From contig JAUUYO010000032.1 of the NCBI GenBank assembly GCA_030590405.1, positions 1 to 18,596 of the forward strand: DNA of 18,596 nucleotides, in the 5' to 3' direction. Shown here piece by piece: positions 1 to 7,212 of the stretch. The notes beneath the pieces were generated by a model. The model searched no databases. It was given only the letters and a program-made list of their open reading frames with translations, and had not been told where the DNA came from. The DNA comes from Kangiellaceae bacterium (GTDB lineage: Bacteria; Pseudomonadota; Gammaproteobacteria; Enterobacterales; Kangiellaceae). A program made the translations under genes and the position numbers. The first letter of the stretch is position 1, and each line of letters begins with the position of its first letter.

Positions 1-144
1 AATGACACGCAACAATAATGCATCGCGCGCTGGCCCTGCGACTTGCGCCGACTCAGGAAGTTCGTCAAGTTTGAAAAATACACCTTTGCTGGTTCCGCCT
101 CGCATGTAGGTTGCTGGGATTTTGATTTGAGGAATATGGGTCAT
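1..144 (-). CDS. prpF: PrpF, 2-methylaconitate cis-trans isomerase (5' part only, cut by window edge)
   Basis: Only the first 48 codons are present, and the gene continues past position 1. The N-terminus reads MTHIPQIKIPATYMRGGTSK and continues with GVFF, the hallmark opening of PrpF/AcnD-accessory proteins (known of the family: MRGGTSKG near residue 14). PrpF proteins isomerise 2-methyl-trans-aconitate to the cis form and are needed for AcnD-dependent propionate catabolism through the 2-methylcitrate cycle in the cytoplasm. The ATG at 144 is preceded by an AGGA-type ribosome site about 10 bases away. It lies 119 bp downstream of acnD on the same strand, so co-transcription is likely, although a hairpin-forming repeat sits in the gap. 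The identification is firm even though the fragment is short. Confidence 0.9.
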   Translation of the reverse strand, partial: MTHIPQIKIPATYMRGGTSKGVFFKLDELPESAQVAGPARDALLLRVI

Positions 145-173
145 TGAATATTTATCCTGTTTAACTATTTTTT

Positions 174-230
174 GTAGGGTGTGTTAGGCAGTCTTTATGC
201 CGTAACCCACCATTATTCGCGAAGCGTTCG
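174..230. repeat. Palindromic repeat (GTAGGGTG...CACC type) between acnD and prpF
   Basis: An imperfect inverted repeat pairs GGTGTGTTAGGCA (178-190) with TGCCGTAACCCACC (198-211), with one mismatch, one bulged base and a 7-base loop. It is followed by smaller palindromes TTCGCGAA (216-223) and CGAA-GCG-TTCG (220-230). From memory, similar GTAGGGTGNGTTAGGC palindromes are dispersed in many proteobacterial genomes; I infer this is one copy. There is no U-run after the stem on the minus strand, so it is not a classical terminator. It could protect or attenuate the acnD-prpF message. Confidence 0.55.
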
Positions 231-263
231 TGCAACATCTAATGAATTTTATTGCGGTTAAGA

Positions 264-2855
264 TTAACTAGCCGTAGACTCCAAAAAGTCCTGAGCAAAA
301 CGCTGTAATACACCACCAGCTTCATAAATAGAAACTTCTTCGGCAGTATCCAGTCGACAGGTCATCGGGACTTCCACGGTTTCACCATTTTTTCGATTGA
401 CGATTAATGTCAAAGTCGTTCCAGGACTAGGTTCACCTTTAACATCATAAGTTTCAGTTCCATCAATGTTGAGTGTATTGCGATTTACCCCAGCTTTAAA
501 CTCTAGCGGTAAAATACCCATCCCAAGCAAATTAGTCCGATGGATACGTTCAAAACCTTCAGCAGCAATCACTTCAACTCCCGCTAGTCGAACACCTTTA
601 GCCGCCCAGTCACGTGAAGAGCCTTGACCATAATCAGCGCCAGCAACAATAATTAGTGGCTGTTTGCGATCCATATAAGTTTCAATCGCTTCCCACATGC
701 GAGTCACTTTACCTTCTGGTTCAATTCGAGCAAACGATCCCTGCTTAACTTCACCATTTTCTTTAACCATTTCATTAAACAATTTTGGGTTGGCAAAAGT
801 GGCGCGTTGAGCGGTTAAGTGATCGCCACGGTGAGTGGCATAAGAATTAAAATCTTCTTCTGGCAATCCCATTTTAGCTAAATATTCTCCGGCTGCACTG
901 GAAGCCTGAATGGCATTGGAAGGCGAAAGGTGATCGGTGGTGATATTGTCGCCGAGCACTGCCAGTGGTCGCATGCCCTTCATAGTACGCTCGGCAGCCA
1001 ATGCGCCTTCCCAATAGGGAGGACGGCGAATATAAGTGGTATTTGGACGCCAATCATAAAGTGGGTTATTGTCTTCGCCATATTCAACTTTGAGATCAAA
1101 CATCGGGTTGTAAACTTTTCTGAATTGCTCGGGTTTTACGCTCTTAGAGATGACTGCATCGATTTCTTCATCACTTGGCCAGATATCTTTCAGGGTGATC
1201 GGATTGCCATCCTTATCAATGCCTAGCGCATCTCGTTCAATATCAAAACGAATAGTTCCAGCAATCGCATAAGCAACCACCAAAGGAGGGGAGGCTAAAA
1301 AGGCCTCGTTAGCATGTGGGTGAATACGCCCGTCGAAATTTCGGTTTCCGGATAAGACTGCGGTGGTGTACAGGTTGCGATCCAGCACTTCTTTCTGGAT
1401 AACCGGGTCGAGCGCACCGCTCATGCCGTTACAAGATGTACAGGCAAATGCGACTATGCCGAATCCTAATTGTTCTAATTCAGGCAAAAGGTTGGCTTCT
1501 TCCAGATAAAGTTTTACCGCTTTGGAGCCAGGCGCTAATGAGGTTTTTACCCAGGGTTTACGAGTTAAACCCAGTGCGTTAGCGTTGCGGGCAATCAGAC
1601 CGGCGGCAATCATATTGCGCGGGTTACTGGTATTAGTACAGCTGGTAATTGCGGCGATAATACAAGCGCCATCTGGCATCAGACCAGGTTCATTTTCGAC
1701 TCTTCCGCTGATGCCTCGCTTGGCTAATTCGGAAGTCGCTACTCGGTTGTGCGGATTAGAAGGTCCGGCAATATTGCGACACACTGAGGATAAATTGAAA
1801 TGAAGTACTCGTTCATATTCTGCATTCGTTAAGCTATCAGCCCAAAGTCCGCTTTCTTTTGCATAGGCTTCTACCAGTTTAACTTGCTCATCTTCACGGC
1901 CGGTCAATTTTAAGTAATCAATGGTTTGTTGATCGATGGAGAACATCGCCGCAGTCGCGCCAAACTCTGGCGTCATATTTGAAATGGTTGCGCGGTCGCC
2001 TAAGGTTAAATGAGCAGCACCTTCACCGTAAAATTCGAGGTAGCTGGAAACTACTTTTTCGGCTCTTAAGAATTCGGTTAAAGCCAATACGATATCGGTA
2101 CTGGTAATGCCCGGCTGAGGCTTGCCAGTTAGCTCCACACCGATGATATCCGGTAGGCGCATATAAGAAGCACGGCCAAGCATCACGCTTTCGGCTTCCA
2201 GCCCGCCCACACCAACAGCGATAACGCCTAACGCGTCCACCATGGGTGTGTGACTGTCAGTGCCGACCAAAGTATCAGGAAAAGCAACCCCTTCACGGGC
2301 CTGTATAACTGGTGACATACGCTCCAGATTAATCTGATGCATAATGCCATTGCCCGGCGGGATCACATCCACATTTTTAAATGCGGTTTTGGTCCAGTTA
2401 ATAAAGTGGAAACGATCTTCATTACGGCGATCTTCTATTTCGCGGTTTTTTTCAAACGCATTTTTTTCAAATCCAGCGTGTTCGACGGCTAGCGAGTGAT
2501 CAACAATTAACTGGGTCGGAACGACCGGATTAATCTGTGAAGGGTCACCGCCTTTATCGGCTATCGCATCCCGCAAACCAGCTAAATCGACCAGTGCGGT
2601 TTGTCCGAGAATATCATGACAAACCACTCGCGCTGGAAACCATGGAAAGTCTAACTCGCGCTTACGCTTAATAATCTGTTTGAGAGAATCAGTTAGTGAC
2701 TCAGGAGGGCAACGGCGCACCAAGTTTTCAGCCAGCACTCGGGAAGTGTAGGGGAGTTTGGCATAAGCGCCCGGCTCAATTGCATCAACGGCTGAGCGTG
2801 TATCAAAATAATCCAGCTCTGTACCGGGTAAAGGCTTGCGGTGTAATGTGTTCAT
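264..2855 (-). CDS. acnD: AcnD, Fe/S-dependent 2-methylcitrate dehydratase
   Basis: This is an aconitase-superfamily enzyme of 863 residues that dehydrates 2-methylcitrate (together with PrpF) in propionate degradation. The [4Fe-4S] ligands are visible as SCTNTSNP (Cys near 406) and FACTSCNGMSG (Cys near 472 and 475). The FACTSCNGMSGALDP form is typical of AcnD, whereas AcnA carries a GCTTCIGNSGP-like motif. DSHTP lies near residue 200, and the C-terminal swivel domain contains GADYGQGSSRDWAAKG. The reading frame extends upstream to a GTG at 2867, but I chose the ATG at 2855: it has GGA seven bases upstream, and the product then begins MNTLHRKPLPGTELDYFD as family members do. It follows the gntR-type regulator by 55 bp after its start (2856-2910) and precedes prpF. 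Length is about that of the family (~865). Confidence 0.95.
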   Translation of the reverse strand: MNTLHRKPLPGTELDYFDTRSAVDAIEPGAYAKLPYTSRVLAENLVRRCPPESLTDSLKQIIKRKRELDFPWFPARVVCHDILGQTALVDLAGLRDAIADKGGDPSQINPVVPTQLIVDHSLAVEHAGFEKNAFEKNREIEDRRNEDRFHFINWTKTAFKNVDVIPPGNGIMHQINLERMSPVIQAREGVAFPDTLVGTDSHTPMVDALGVIAVGVGGLEAESVMLGRASYMRLPDIIGVELTGKPQPGITSTDIVLALTEFLRAEKVVSSYLEFYGEGAAHLTLGDRATISNMTPEFGATAAMFSIDQQTIDYLKLTGREDEQVKLVEAYAKESGLWADSLTNAEYERVLHFNLSSVCRNIAGPSNPHNRVATSELAKRGISGRVENEPGLMPDGACIIAAITSCTNTSNPRNMIAAGLIARNANALGLTRKPWVKTSLAPGSKAVKLYLEEANLLPELEQLGFGIVAFACTSCNGMSGALDPVIQKEVLDRNLYTTAVLSGNRNFDGRIHPHANEAFLASPPLVVAYAIAGTIRFDIERDALGIDKDGNPITLKDIWPSDEEIDAVISKSVKPEQFRKVYNPMFDLKVEYGEDNNPLYDWRPNTTYIRRPPYWEGALAAERTMKGMRPLAVLGDNITTDHLSPSNAIQASSAAGEYLAKMGLPEEDFNSYATHRGDHLTAQRATFANPKLFNEMVKENGEVKQGSFARIEPEGKVTRMWEAIETYMDRKQPLIIVAGADYGQGSSRDWAAKGVRLAGVEVIAAEGFERIHRTNLLGMGILPLEFKAGVNRNTLNIDGTETYDVKGEPSPGTTLTLIVNRKNGETVEVPMTCRLDTAEEVSIYEAGGVLQRFAQDFLESTAS

Positions 2856-2910
2856 AATGGTTTCCACAATAAGGTAAAATTTAATGTTTGTATTTAATTA
2901 AAGAGAATAT

Positions 2911-3579
2911 TTAAATAGCATTACTCGCTAATTTTTTTTCAAAACTATTTTTCGTATACAAAATATGTCGACGCATCAATATTTCAGCCAGTTCGGCATC
3001 TCGATTGGATATCGCTCCAACAATATGTTTGTGCTCATCAAAGGCGGTTGTCACTCTTGGTCCGGCCATACCAAATTGAACCCGATACATACGAATTAAA
3101 TGGTAAATACCATCAATTAGTATAGATATCAGATGACTATTTTTGCTGCCTAATATTATTCGATAATGAAAATCCACGTCGCCAGCTTCTTGATAATAAG
3201 TCTCGCCAGTTTTTACCGTCTGAAAGTGAGTCGTTAAGAGGGCATTCAAGCCAGCAATTTCTTCATCGGTCATGTTGGTTGCAGCAAGCCTTGCCGCCAT
3301 ACCTTCGAGGGATTCTCTGACTTGATAAAGTTCCACTAAGCCTTCAGGGGTTAAGGCAACCACTCTGGCACCGATATTGGCTTTTCGCTCAACCAGATGG
3401 CAGGCCTCCAGACGATTGATGGCTTCTCGGATCACTGCACGGCTGACCCCATAGTTTGTCGACAATTCTGTTTCGCTGAGTTTTGAGCCAGATAGGACCT
3501 TACCTTTAACGATATCCTTTCTTAGTTGGAAAAAGGTTTTATCGGCTGCTGTGATGGGTGACTCGGTGATCAGCGACAT
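2911..3579 (-). CDS. GntR/FadR (FCD) family transcriptional regulator, probable regulator of the methylcitrate genes
   Basis: The product has 222 residues from the chosen ATG. The N-terminal winged helix-turn-helix (roughly residues 12-75) contains ELSTNYGVSRAVIREAINRL, typical of GntR proteins. The C-terminal all-helical FCD ligand-binding domain keeps the likely metal-ligand pattern DVDFH (near 134-138), FDEHKH (His near 183-185) and RRHI (His near 205). The frame opens further upstream at a TTG (3603), but this has no ribosome site and would put an operator-like palindrome directly against the start, so ATG 3579 is preferred; it too has only a weak ribosome site. GntR/FCD regulators are commonly linked to 2-methylcitrate operons in Shewanella-type bacteria (often called prpR). 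The position directly before acnD-prpF supports that role, but the ligand is inferred. Confidence 0.85.
   Translation of the reverse strand: MSLITESPITAADKTFFQLRKDIVKGKVLSGSKLSETELSTNYGVSRAVIREAINRLEACHLVERKANIGARVVALTPEGLVELYQVRESLEGMAARLAATNMTDEEIAGLNALLTTHFQTVKTGETYYQEAGDVDFHYRIILGSKNSHLISILIDGIYHLIRMYRVQFGMAGPRVTTAFDEHKHIVGAISNRDAELAEILMRRHILYTKNSFEKKLASNAI
3456..3465. promoter_or_regulatory. Third operator-like palindrome TTGTCGACAA inside gntR
   Basis: A perfect 10-bp palindrome with the same core as the two promoter-flanking sites lies in the coding sequence of the regulator, in the codons for part of the helix-turn-helix region. Its centre is 151 bp from the promoter-proximal site. 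It may be a downstream auxiliary operator or a coincidence. Confidence 0.35.
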
Positions 3580-3605
3580 TAGTTTCAAAATTAGTTTTAG
3601 CAATG

Positions 3606-3668
3606 AATGTCGACAATATAGTGGTATTTACGTCTTTCGTCAAACAAAAGCGCAGATATTGTCGACAA
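3606..3668 (-). promoter_or_regulatory. Sigma70-type promoter of the gntR-acnD-prpF unit with two flanking operator palindromes
   Basis: On the minus strand, TTGACG (plus positions 3638-3643) is followed after exactly 17 bp by TATATT (3615-3620), a good sigma70 pair. The palindrome TGTCGACA occurs at 3608-3615, overlapping the -10 and the expected start site, and again at 3660-3667, just upstream of the -35. The centres are 52 bp apart, about five helical turns, which would allow two bound GntR dimers on one DNA face. The arrangement predicts repression, and autoregulation by the adjacent GntR protein is the simplest reading. Sites and spacing are seen directly; the binding protein is inferred. 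Confidence 0.7.
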
Positions 3669-3815
3669 AACATTAATTTCTGTTTTTCAAATGGTTTTAA
3701 AAAGCTTTAATTTGCTTACCGCAGGTGTTTATTTGTTCAAAAAACGTCTCTGGTTGCCCGTTTATAATCGCTGGCGGCACGATATCAAAGTAAATAATAG
3801 TAATGATGTTTGATT

Positions 3816-4469
3816 TTACTGTTTCTGAGGGTTGCTCAGAAGATAATCCACGGTTTCCAAAATAGCTTTTTTCTTAAATAAAAAATGCCACCGTGAGCCA
3901 CCTGATTGACGCCATAAAAATGCGCTTCTAATTGCGCATAATAATGCTGCTCTCACTTGAATTTGATTTTCCTGTGGTTTTAAAAATTTAGGCTCACCTT
4001 TTACTTGAATTCTATTTGACAATTTAGACAAGGTTTCTTTATAAGCTTCGGAACAATCTCGTAATAATTGTTTAAATAACTCATCGTCCTGGTAGAAATT
4101 CTCATCAGAGTATCTGGCAGAGAGCTTAGCCATATATGCGGATAATTTATCCATCAATTTTGTGTTAGCACTGAGTTGTTTTTGCAGGCTTAATAGATTG
4201 ATAATGATACCAACAAATTCGGGATCTTTACTGTTATTGGTGGTGTCTAATTGTTGTTTTAATAATCGTAGACCTGAGCTTACTTCAAAACTACCGCCAT
4301 AAACGGCAACAGCGGATTTTGCATCAATTCTTAATAAACTGGCAACCATCGCTTTAAAATCAGTCTGGTTAGTTTCGCCTTTCCAGGCGATATGTTGAAC
4401 GATTCGAACCGATTGGGCGAGTCCGGCAAGCGCGACGGTCTGATCGATGGATTGTTGGTTGATGCTCAT
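3816..4469 (-). CDS. hflD: HflD, high-frequency-lysogenisation protein D homolog
   Basis: The product has 217 residues (E. coli HflD 213). Family landmarks are the N-terminal ALAGLAQSVRIVQHIA, AVYGGS near residue 55, RIQVKGEPKFLKPQENQIQV near 155, and the C-terminal RAALLCAIRSAFLWRQSGGS with SRWHFLF. HflD is an all-helical protein associated with the inner membrane; in E. coli it interacts with phage lambda CII, and its normal cellular role is not settled. It is downstream of mnmA as in E. coli and Shewanella, but the 174-bp gap carries a REP-like pair, and the purB gene that usually follows is replaced here by the methylcitrate module. The ribosome site is weak. Confidence 0.92.
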   Translation of the reverse strand: MSINQQSIDQTVALAGLAQSVRIVQHIAWKGETNQTDFKAMVASLLRIDAKSAVAVYGGSFEVSSGLRLLKQQLDTTNNSKDPEFVGIIINLLSLQKQLSANTKLMDKLSAYMAKLSARYSDENFYQDDELFKQLLRDCSEAYKETLSKLSNRIQVKGEPKFLKPQENQIQVRAALLCAIRSAFLWRQSGGSRWHFLFKKKAILETVDYLLSNPQKQ

Positions 4470-4500
4470 TAATTTTATTTGCTCGATTTGTTGATTTCTC

Positions 4501-4608
4501 GGTAGGAGCTGTGTCCCGCTGTGAAGCGATGTTCAAATATTGAAAGGTATTTATATTGGCAAATACTCATTTCAGCTTTGTTTCGCGGCACAGAGGTGCG
4601 CTCCTACC
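4501..4608. repeat. REP-like pair in inverted orientation (BIME-like) between mnmA and hflD
   Basis: A perfect 9-bp inverted repeat, GGTAGGAGC at 4501-4509 and GCTCCTACC at 4600-4608, marks the outer ends of two related units. The plus-strand unit spans about 4501-4531. The minus-strand unit spans about 4573-4608 and reads GGTAGGAGCGCACCTCTGTG, then CCGCGAAA, with an internal GCAC-CTCT-GTGC hairpin. A third relative lies at 6888-6920. The GTAGGAGC...GCGAA layout matches the general form of REP sequences in Pseudomonas and relatives (known). Membership of this family is inferred. Confidence 0.7.
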
Positions 4609-4643
4609 ATGGTTTGATTTAAACTTTCCTATGCATACAAAGT

Positions 4644-5792
4644 TTAATTTTGCAATATCGTATCAATAATACCACCGCCCAGACATTGCTCACCTTGATA
4701 TAGAACAACGGATTGGCCTGGGGTGACTGCTCTTTGCTTTTCATCAAAGGTGATTCGCCAATTATCCTGGTCAATTCTTTCCACCAGACAATTAAAATCT
4801 TGTTGTCTGTATCGTGATTTAGCGGTGCATCTAAAAGTGTTTGAAATATTTGGTTGCACCCAGTGCAGTTGAGAGGCAATTAACCCGCAGCTTAACATTA
4901 ACGGATGATCGTGCCCCTGACCCACAATTAAAACATTCCGGTTTAAATCTTTGGCGACGACATACCAAGGCTCTTCACTGGCATCGGCCAAACCGCCGAT
5001 ACCGATGCCTTTTCTTTGGCCCAAAGTGTGATACATCAACCCAGAGTGTTTACCGATCACTTTACCCTGATCATCTTCAATATCGCCCGGTTGAGCAGGA
5101 ATATATTGTTCCAGAAAATCTTTAAATTTTCGCTCCCCGATAAAACAAATGCCAGTGCTGTCCTTTTTGCCGGCGGTGACAAATCCGTGCTCTTCAGCAA
5201 TTCTGCGAACTTCTTGTTTTTCTAATTCACCAACGGGGAACATGGATTTGTTAAGTTGATCCTGATTTAGCGTATATAAAAAATAACTTTGATCTTTATT
5301 GCCATCAACGCCTCGTAACATTAATGAAGAACCGCTTGAACGATCCACTCTGACATAATGGCCTGTGGCAATATATTCAGCGCCCAGTACTACTGCATAA
5401 TCGAGAAAAGCCTTAAACTTGATTTCTTTATTACACATAATGTCGGGATTTGGTGTTCTGCCAGAGCGATATTCTTCCAGGAAATATTCAAATACCCGGT
5501 CCCAGTATTCCGCAGAAAAATTGATTGTTTTAAAAGGAATGCCGAGTTTATCAGCGATTGACTTAGCATCGGCCATATCTTCAGCGGCAGAGCAATAATC
5601 ATCGGTATCATCTTCTTCCCAATTTTTCATAAATACGCCGATCACCTGATAGCCTTGTTGTTTAAGCAAGTAGGCTGCAACTGAGGAATCGACACCGCCG
5701 GACATGCCGACCACGACTTTGATTGAAGAAGGAACAATCGAGCTTGACGAAGCGTCTTTTGCTGGCGAAGTGTTTTTTTCTGAATTATTCAT
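4644..5792 (-). CDS. mnmA: MnmA, tRNA-specific 2-thiouridylase
   Basis: MnmA adds the 2-thio group to U34 of Lys, Glu and Gln tRNAs in the cytoplasm, using ATP and persulfide sulfur relayed from IscS by the Tus proteins. The ATP-binding PP-loop SGGVDSS is at residues 31-37. The catalytic cysteines are Cys120 (PDIMCNKE) and Cys216 (DSTGICFIGE). LMYHTLGQRKGIGIGG and CLGGGII near the C-terminus are also diagnostic. The 382 residues include a Ser-rich N-terminus about 18 residues longer than in E. coli; no internal Met offers a shorter start before the PP-loop. It sits between nudJ (57 bp upstream) and hflD on the same strand, the E. coli order, so one operon is likely. Confidence 0.96.
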   Translation of the reverse strand: MNNSEKNTSPAKDASSSSIVPSSIKVVVGMSGGVDSSVAAYLLKQQGYQVIGVFMKNWEEDDTDDYCSAAEDMADAKSIADKLGIPFKTINFSAEYWDRVFEYFLEEYRSGRTPNPDIMCNKEIKFKAFLDYAVVLGAEYIATGHYVRVDRSSGSSLMLRGVDGNKDQSYFLYTLNQDQLNKSMFPVGELEKQEVRRIAEEHGFVTAGKKDSTGICFIGERKFKDFLEQYIPAQPGDIEDDQGKVIGKHSGLMYHTLGQRKGIGIGGLADASEEPWYVVAKDLNRNVLIVGQGHDHPLMLSCGLIASQLHWVQPNISNTFRCTAKSRYRQQDFNCLVERIDQDNWRITFDEKQRAVTPGQSVVLYQGEQCLGGGIIDTILQN

Positions 5793-5849
5793 GAGATTAT
5801 TGGCTTGAAAAATGATTAAAAAAATTGCTGAATTATTGAAGCAGAAATA

Positions 5850-6344
5850 TTATTTGCTAAGGGAATTATAGCACTCTTCGGCTAGCCGATGCTCATCACT
5901 ATAAAAACTTATGGTATCCATTGGAATGCGTTTGCCGCTGAGATAATCATTTAAACATTGCAGGACTAGCGCGCTACGTAACTCTTTTTTAGACATGCGA
6001 GTGATCTCTTCAAGGGTAAACCAGAGAGCATCCAGGATCTCCGGATCTTGCGGACTAGCTTGTTGAGTATCATTGACACCACCGACAAAACAAAAGCGCA
6101 GGTAAGTTTTGCCGTTGGCCGCTGGACTTATAAGGTAAGTGCCGATCAATGCGGTAGGTAAAAAGTCTAACCCGGTTTCTTCCATGACTTCACGAACAAT
6201 CGCATCAATCAGGGATTCTTTAAGTTCGACATGTCCGGCTGGTTGATTAAATACGATATCACCGGAACTGGCTTTCTCTTTTACTAACAAATATTGATCG
6301 TTTCGCTTTATAATAGCAGCAACTGTGACATGGATTTGATCCAT
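5850..6344 (-). CDS. nudJ: NudJ-like Nudix hydrolase
   Basis: The product has 164 residues. It contains a complete Nudix box, G37-x5-E43-x7-R51-E52-V-x-E55-E56-x-G58-L59, which binds the catalytic metal. The start MDQIHVTVAAII and the neighbouring mnmA match E. coli NudJ (YmfB), a phosphatase acting on thiamine diphosphate precursors and nucleoside tri/diphosphates; substrate here is inferred from synteny. It is divergent from moaC with only 35 bp between the start codons (6345-6379), so promoters for the two genes must overlap or lie inside the opposite gene. It heads the nudJ-mnmA-hflD unit. Confidence 0.88.
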   Translation of the reverse strand: MDQIHVTVAAIIKRNDQYLLVKEKASSGDIVFNQPAGHVELKESLIDAIVREVMEETGLDFLPTALIGTYLISPAANGKTYLRFCFVGGVNDTQQASPQDPEILDALWFTLEEITRMSKKELRSALVLQCLNDYLSGKRIPMDTISFYSDEHRLAEECYNSLSK

Positions 6345-6379
6345 TGAATATCCCTTAAAAAACGGCAGAACTTAATAAT

Positions 6380-6859
6380 ATGGTACATTTTACCCATTTA
6401 AACGAAAAAGGCGAAGCACAAATGGTCGATGTTGGCGAAAAACCAACGACTTCACGGATTGCGCGGGCGTCAGCGCGGGTACTTATGTCTGGCGAAACCC
6501 TTAAGATGATTGTTGAAGGTAAACACAAAAAAGGCGATGTATTAGCTGTTGCAAGAATAGCAGGCATACAGGCGGCTAAAAAGACTTCGGACATGATTCC
6601 CTTATGCCATCCGCTTATGTTGACCTCGATCAAGGTCGATTTGCAGCCCGATTGGGATAATAACGCCATTGTGATCAATACGCTTTGTAAGGTATCTGGG
6701 CAGACCGGTGTCGAAATGGAAGCGTTATGTGCCGCATCCGTTGCAGGTTTAACCATTTACGATATGTGTAAGGCGGTTGATAAAGCCATGACTGTTTCTG
6801 ATATTCAGCTGGAAACCAAGTCTGGCGGCAAATCAGGGGAATGGAAGAGAGAAACTTAG
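6380..6859 (+). CDS. moaC: MoaC, cyclic pyranopterin monophosphate synthase
   Basis: MoaC converts the MoaA product (3',8-cyclo-GTP) to cPMP in molybdenum cofactor synthesis. The 159-residue product retains the active-site residues at E. coli positions: Lys51 (HKKGD), His77 (CHPL), Glu112/Glu114 (GVEMEAL), Asp128 (YDMCKA) and Lys131. It begins a plus-strand run moaC-moaD-moaE. No moaA or moaB is in the window. The ribosome site is weak. The next gene, moaD, is 89 bp away because a REP-like unit occupies the gap. Confidence 0.96.
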   Translation: MVHFTHLNEKGEAQMVDVGEKPTTSRIARASARVLMSGETLKMIVEGKHKKGDVLAVARIAGIQAAKKTSDMIPLCHPLMLTSIKVDLQPDWDNNAIVINTLCKVSGQTGVEMEALCAASVAGLTIYDMCKAVDKAMTVSDIQLETKSGGKSGEWKRET

Positions 6860-6887
6860 TAAAATAAGTGTTCGAGTTTAGAAAATA

Positions 6888-6920
6888 GGTAGGAAAGCGC
6901 GTCTCGCCGCGAACCGATGC
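6888..6920 (+). repeat. Single REP-like unit between moaC and moaD
   Basis: The unit opens with GGTAGGA at 6888 and contains GTCTCGCCGCGAA and CGATG. It aligns almost base for base with the plus unit at 4501-4531, with mostly transition differences and the same GGTAGGA start and CGATG end. It lies inside an operon, where such units can affect mRNA stability (known for REPs); any effect here is inferred. Confidence 0.6.
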
Positions 6921-6948
6921 AAATATATCAATCCATTTGGAAATGTTA

Positions 6949-7209
6949 ATGATCAAAATTAAAATCATCTTTTTTGCCAGCTTTAAGGAATTATTAGGCT
7001 GTTCAGAAATTGAACTACAGATGGATGAAAACTCATCAATTGAAAACTTGTGCGGATCTCTGGCTGGTAAAGGTGATGCATGGCAAAAGGTATTTACTGA
7101 GGCCAAAAAGACCGTAAAAGTTGCCTGCAATCAACAAATGGCAGATTTGTCGACATTACTTAAAGATGGCGATGAAGTGGCTTTTTTTCCTCCCGTGACT
7201 GGTGGTTAA
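6949..7209 (+). CDS. moaD: MoaD, molybdopterin synthase sulfur-carrier subunit
   Basis: This ubiquitin-fold protein ends in GDEVAFFPPVTGG. Its C-terminal Gly-Gly is adenylated by MoeB and thiocarboxylated, then donates sulfur to the MoaE active site. The frame opens at a TTG (6937) with further ATGs at 6943 and 6949. I chose 6949 because GGA at 6939-6941 is seven bases upstream and the product then starts MIKIKIIFFAS like E. coli MoaD; this gives 86 residues. Three bases separate its stop from moaE. Confidence 0.94.
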   Translation: MIKIKIIFFASFKELLGCSEIELQMDENSSIENLCGSLAGKGDAWQKVFTEAKKTVKVACNQQMADLSTLLKDGDEVAFFPPVTGG

Positions 7210-7212
7210 CCA

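Noticed and set aside
2856..2867. GTG at 2867 as the acnD start
   Set aside because: No ribosome site before it, whereas the ATG at 2855 has GGA at good spacing and gives the family-typical N-terminus.
3580..3603. TTG at 3603 as the regulator start
   Set aside because: It lies at the edge of the operator/promoter with no ribosome site, and the added residues do not resemble the start of FCD regulators.
3697..3830. Minus-strand frame after hflD with protein-like text (PPAIINGQPETFFEQINTCG)
   Set aside because: It has no usable start codon or ribosome site and is short; composition alone is not enough to call a gene or remnant.
6355..6756. Long antisense frame over moaC (133 codons)
   Set aside because: moaC is certain from its active-site residues; the antisense frame matches no family I know and has no start context.
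6937..6948. TTG at 6937 or ATG at 6943 as the moaD start
   Set aside because: GGA at 6939-6941 is spaced correctly only for the ATG at 6949, which also matches the MoaD N-terminus.
7148..7155. TGTCGACA within moaD as another GntR operator
   Set aside because: Isolated core, inside coding sequence, far from any promoter; one chance copy is plausible in this window.
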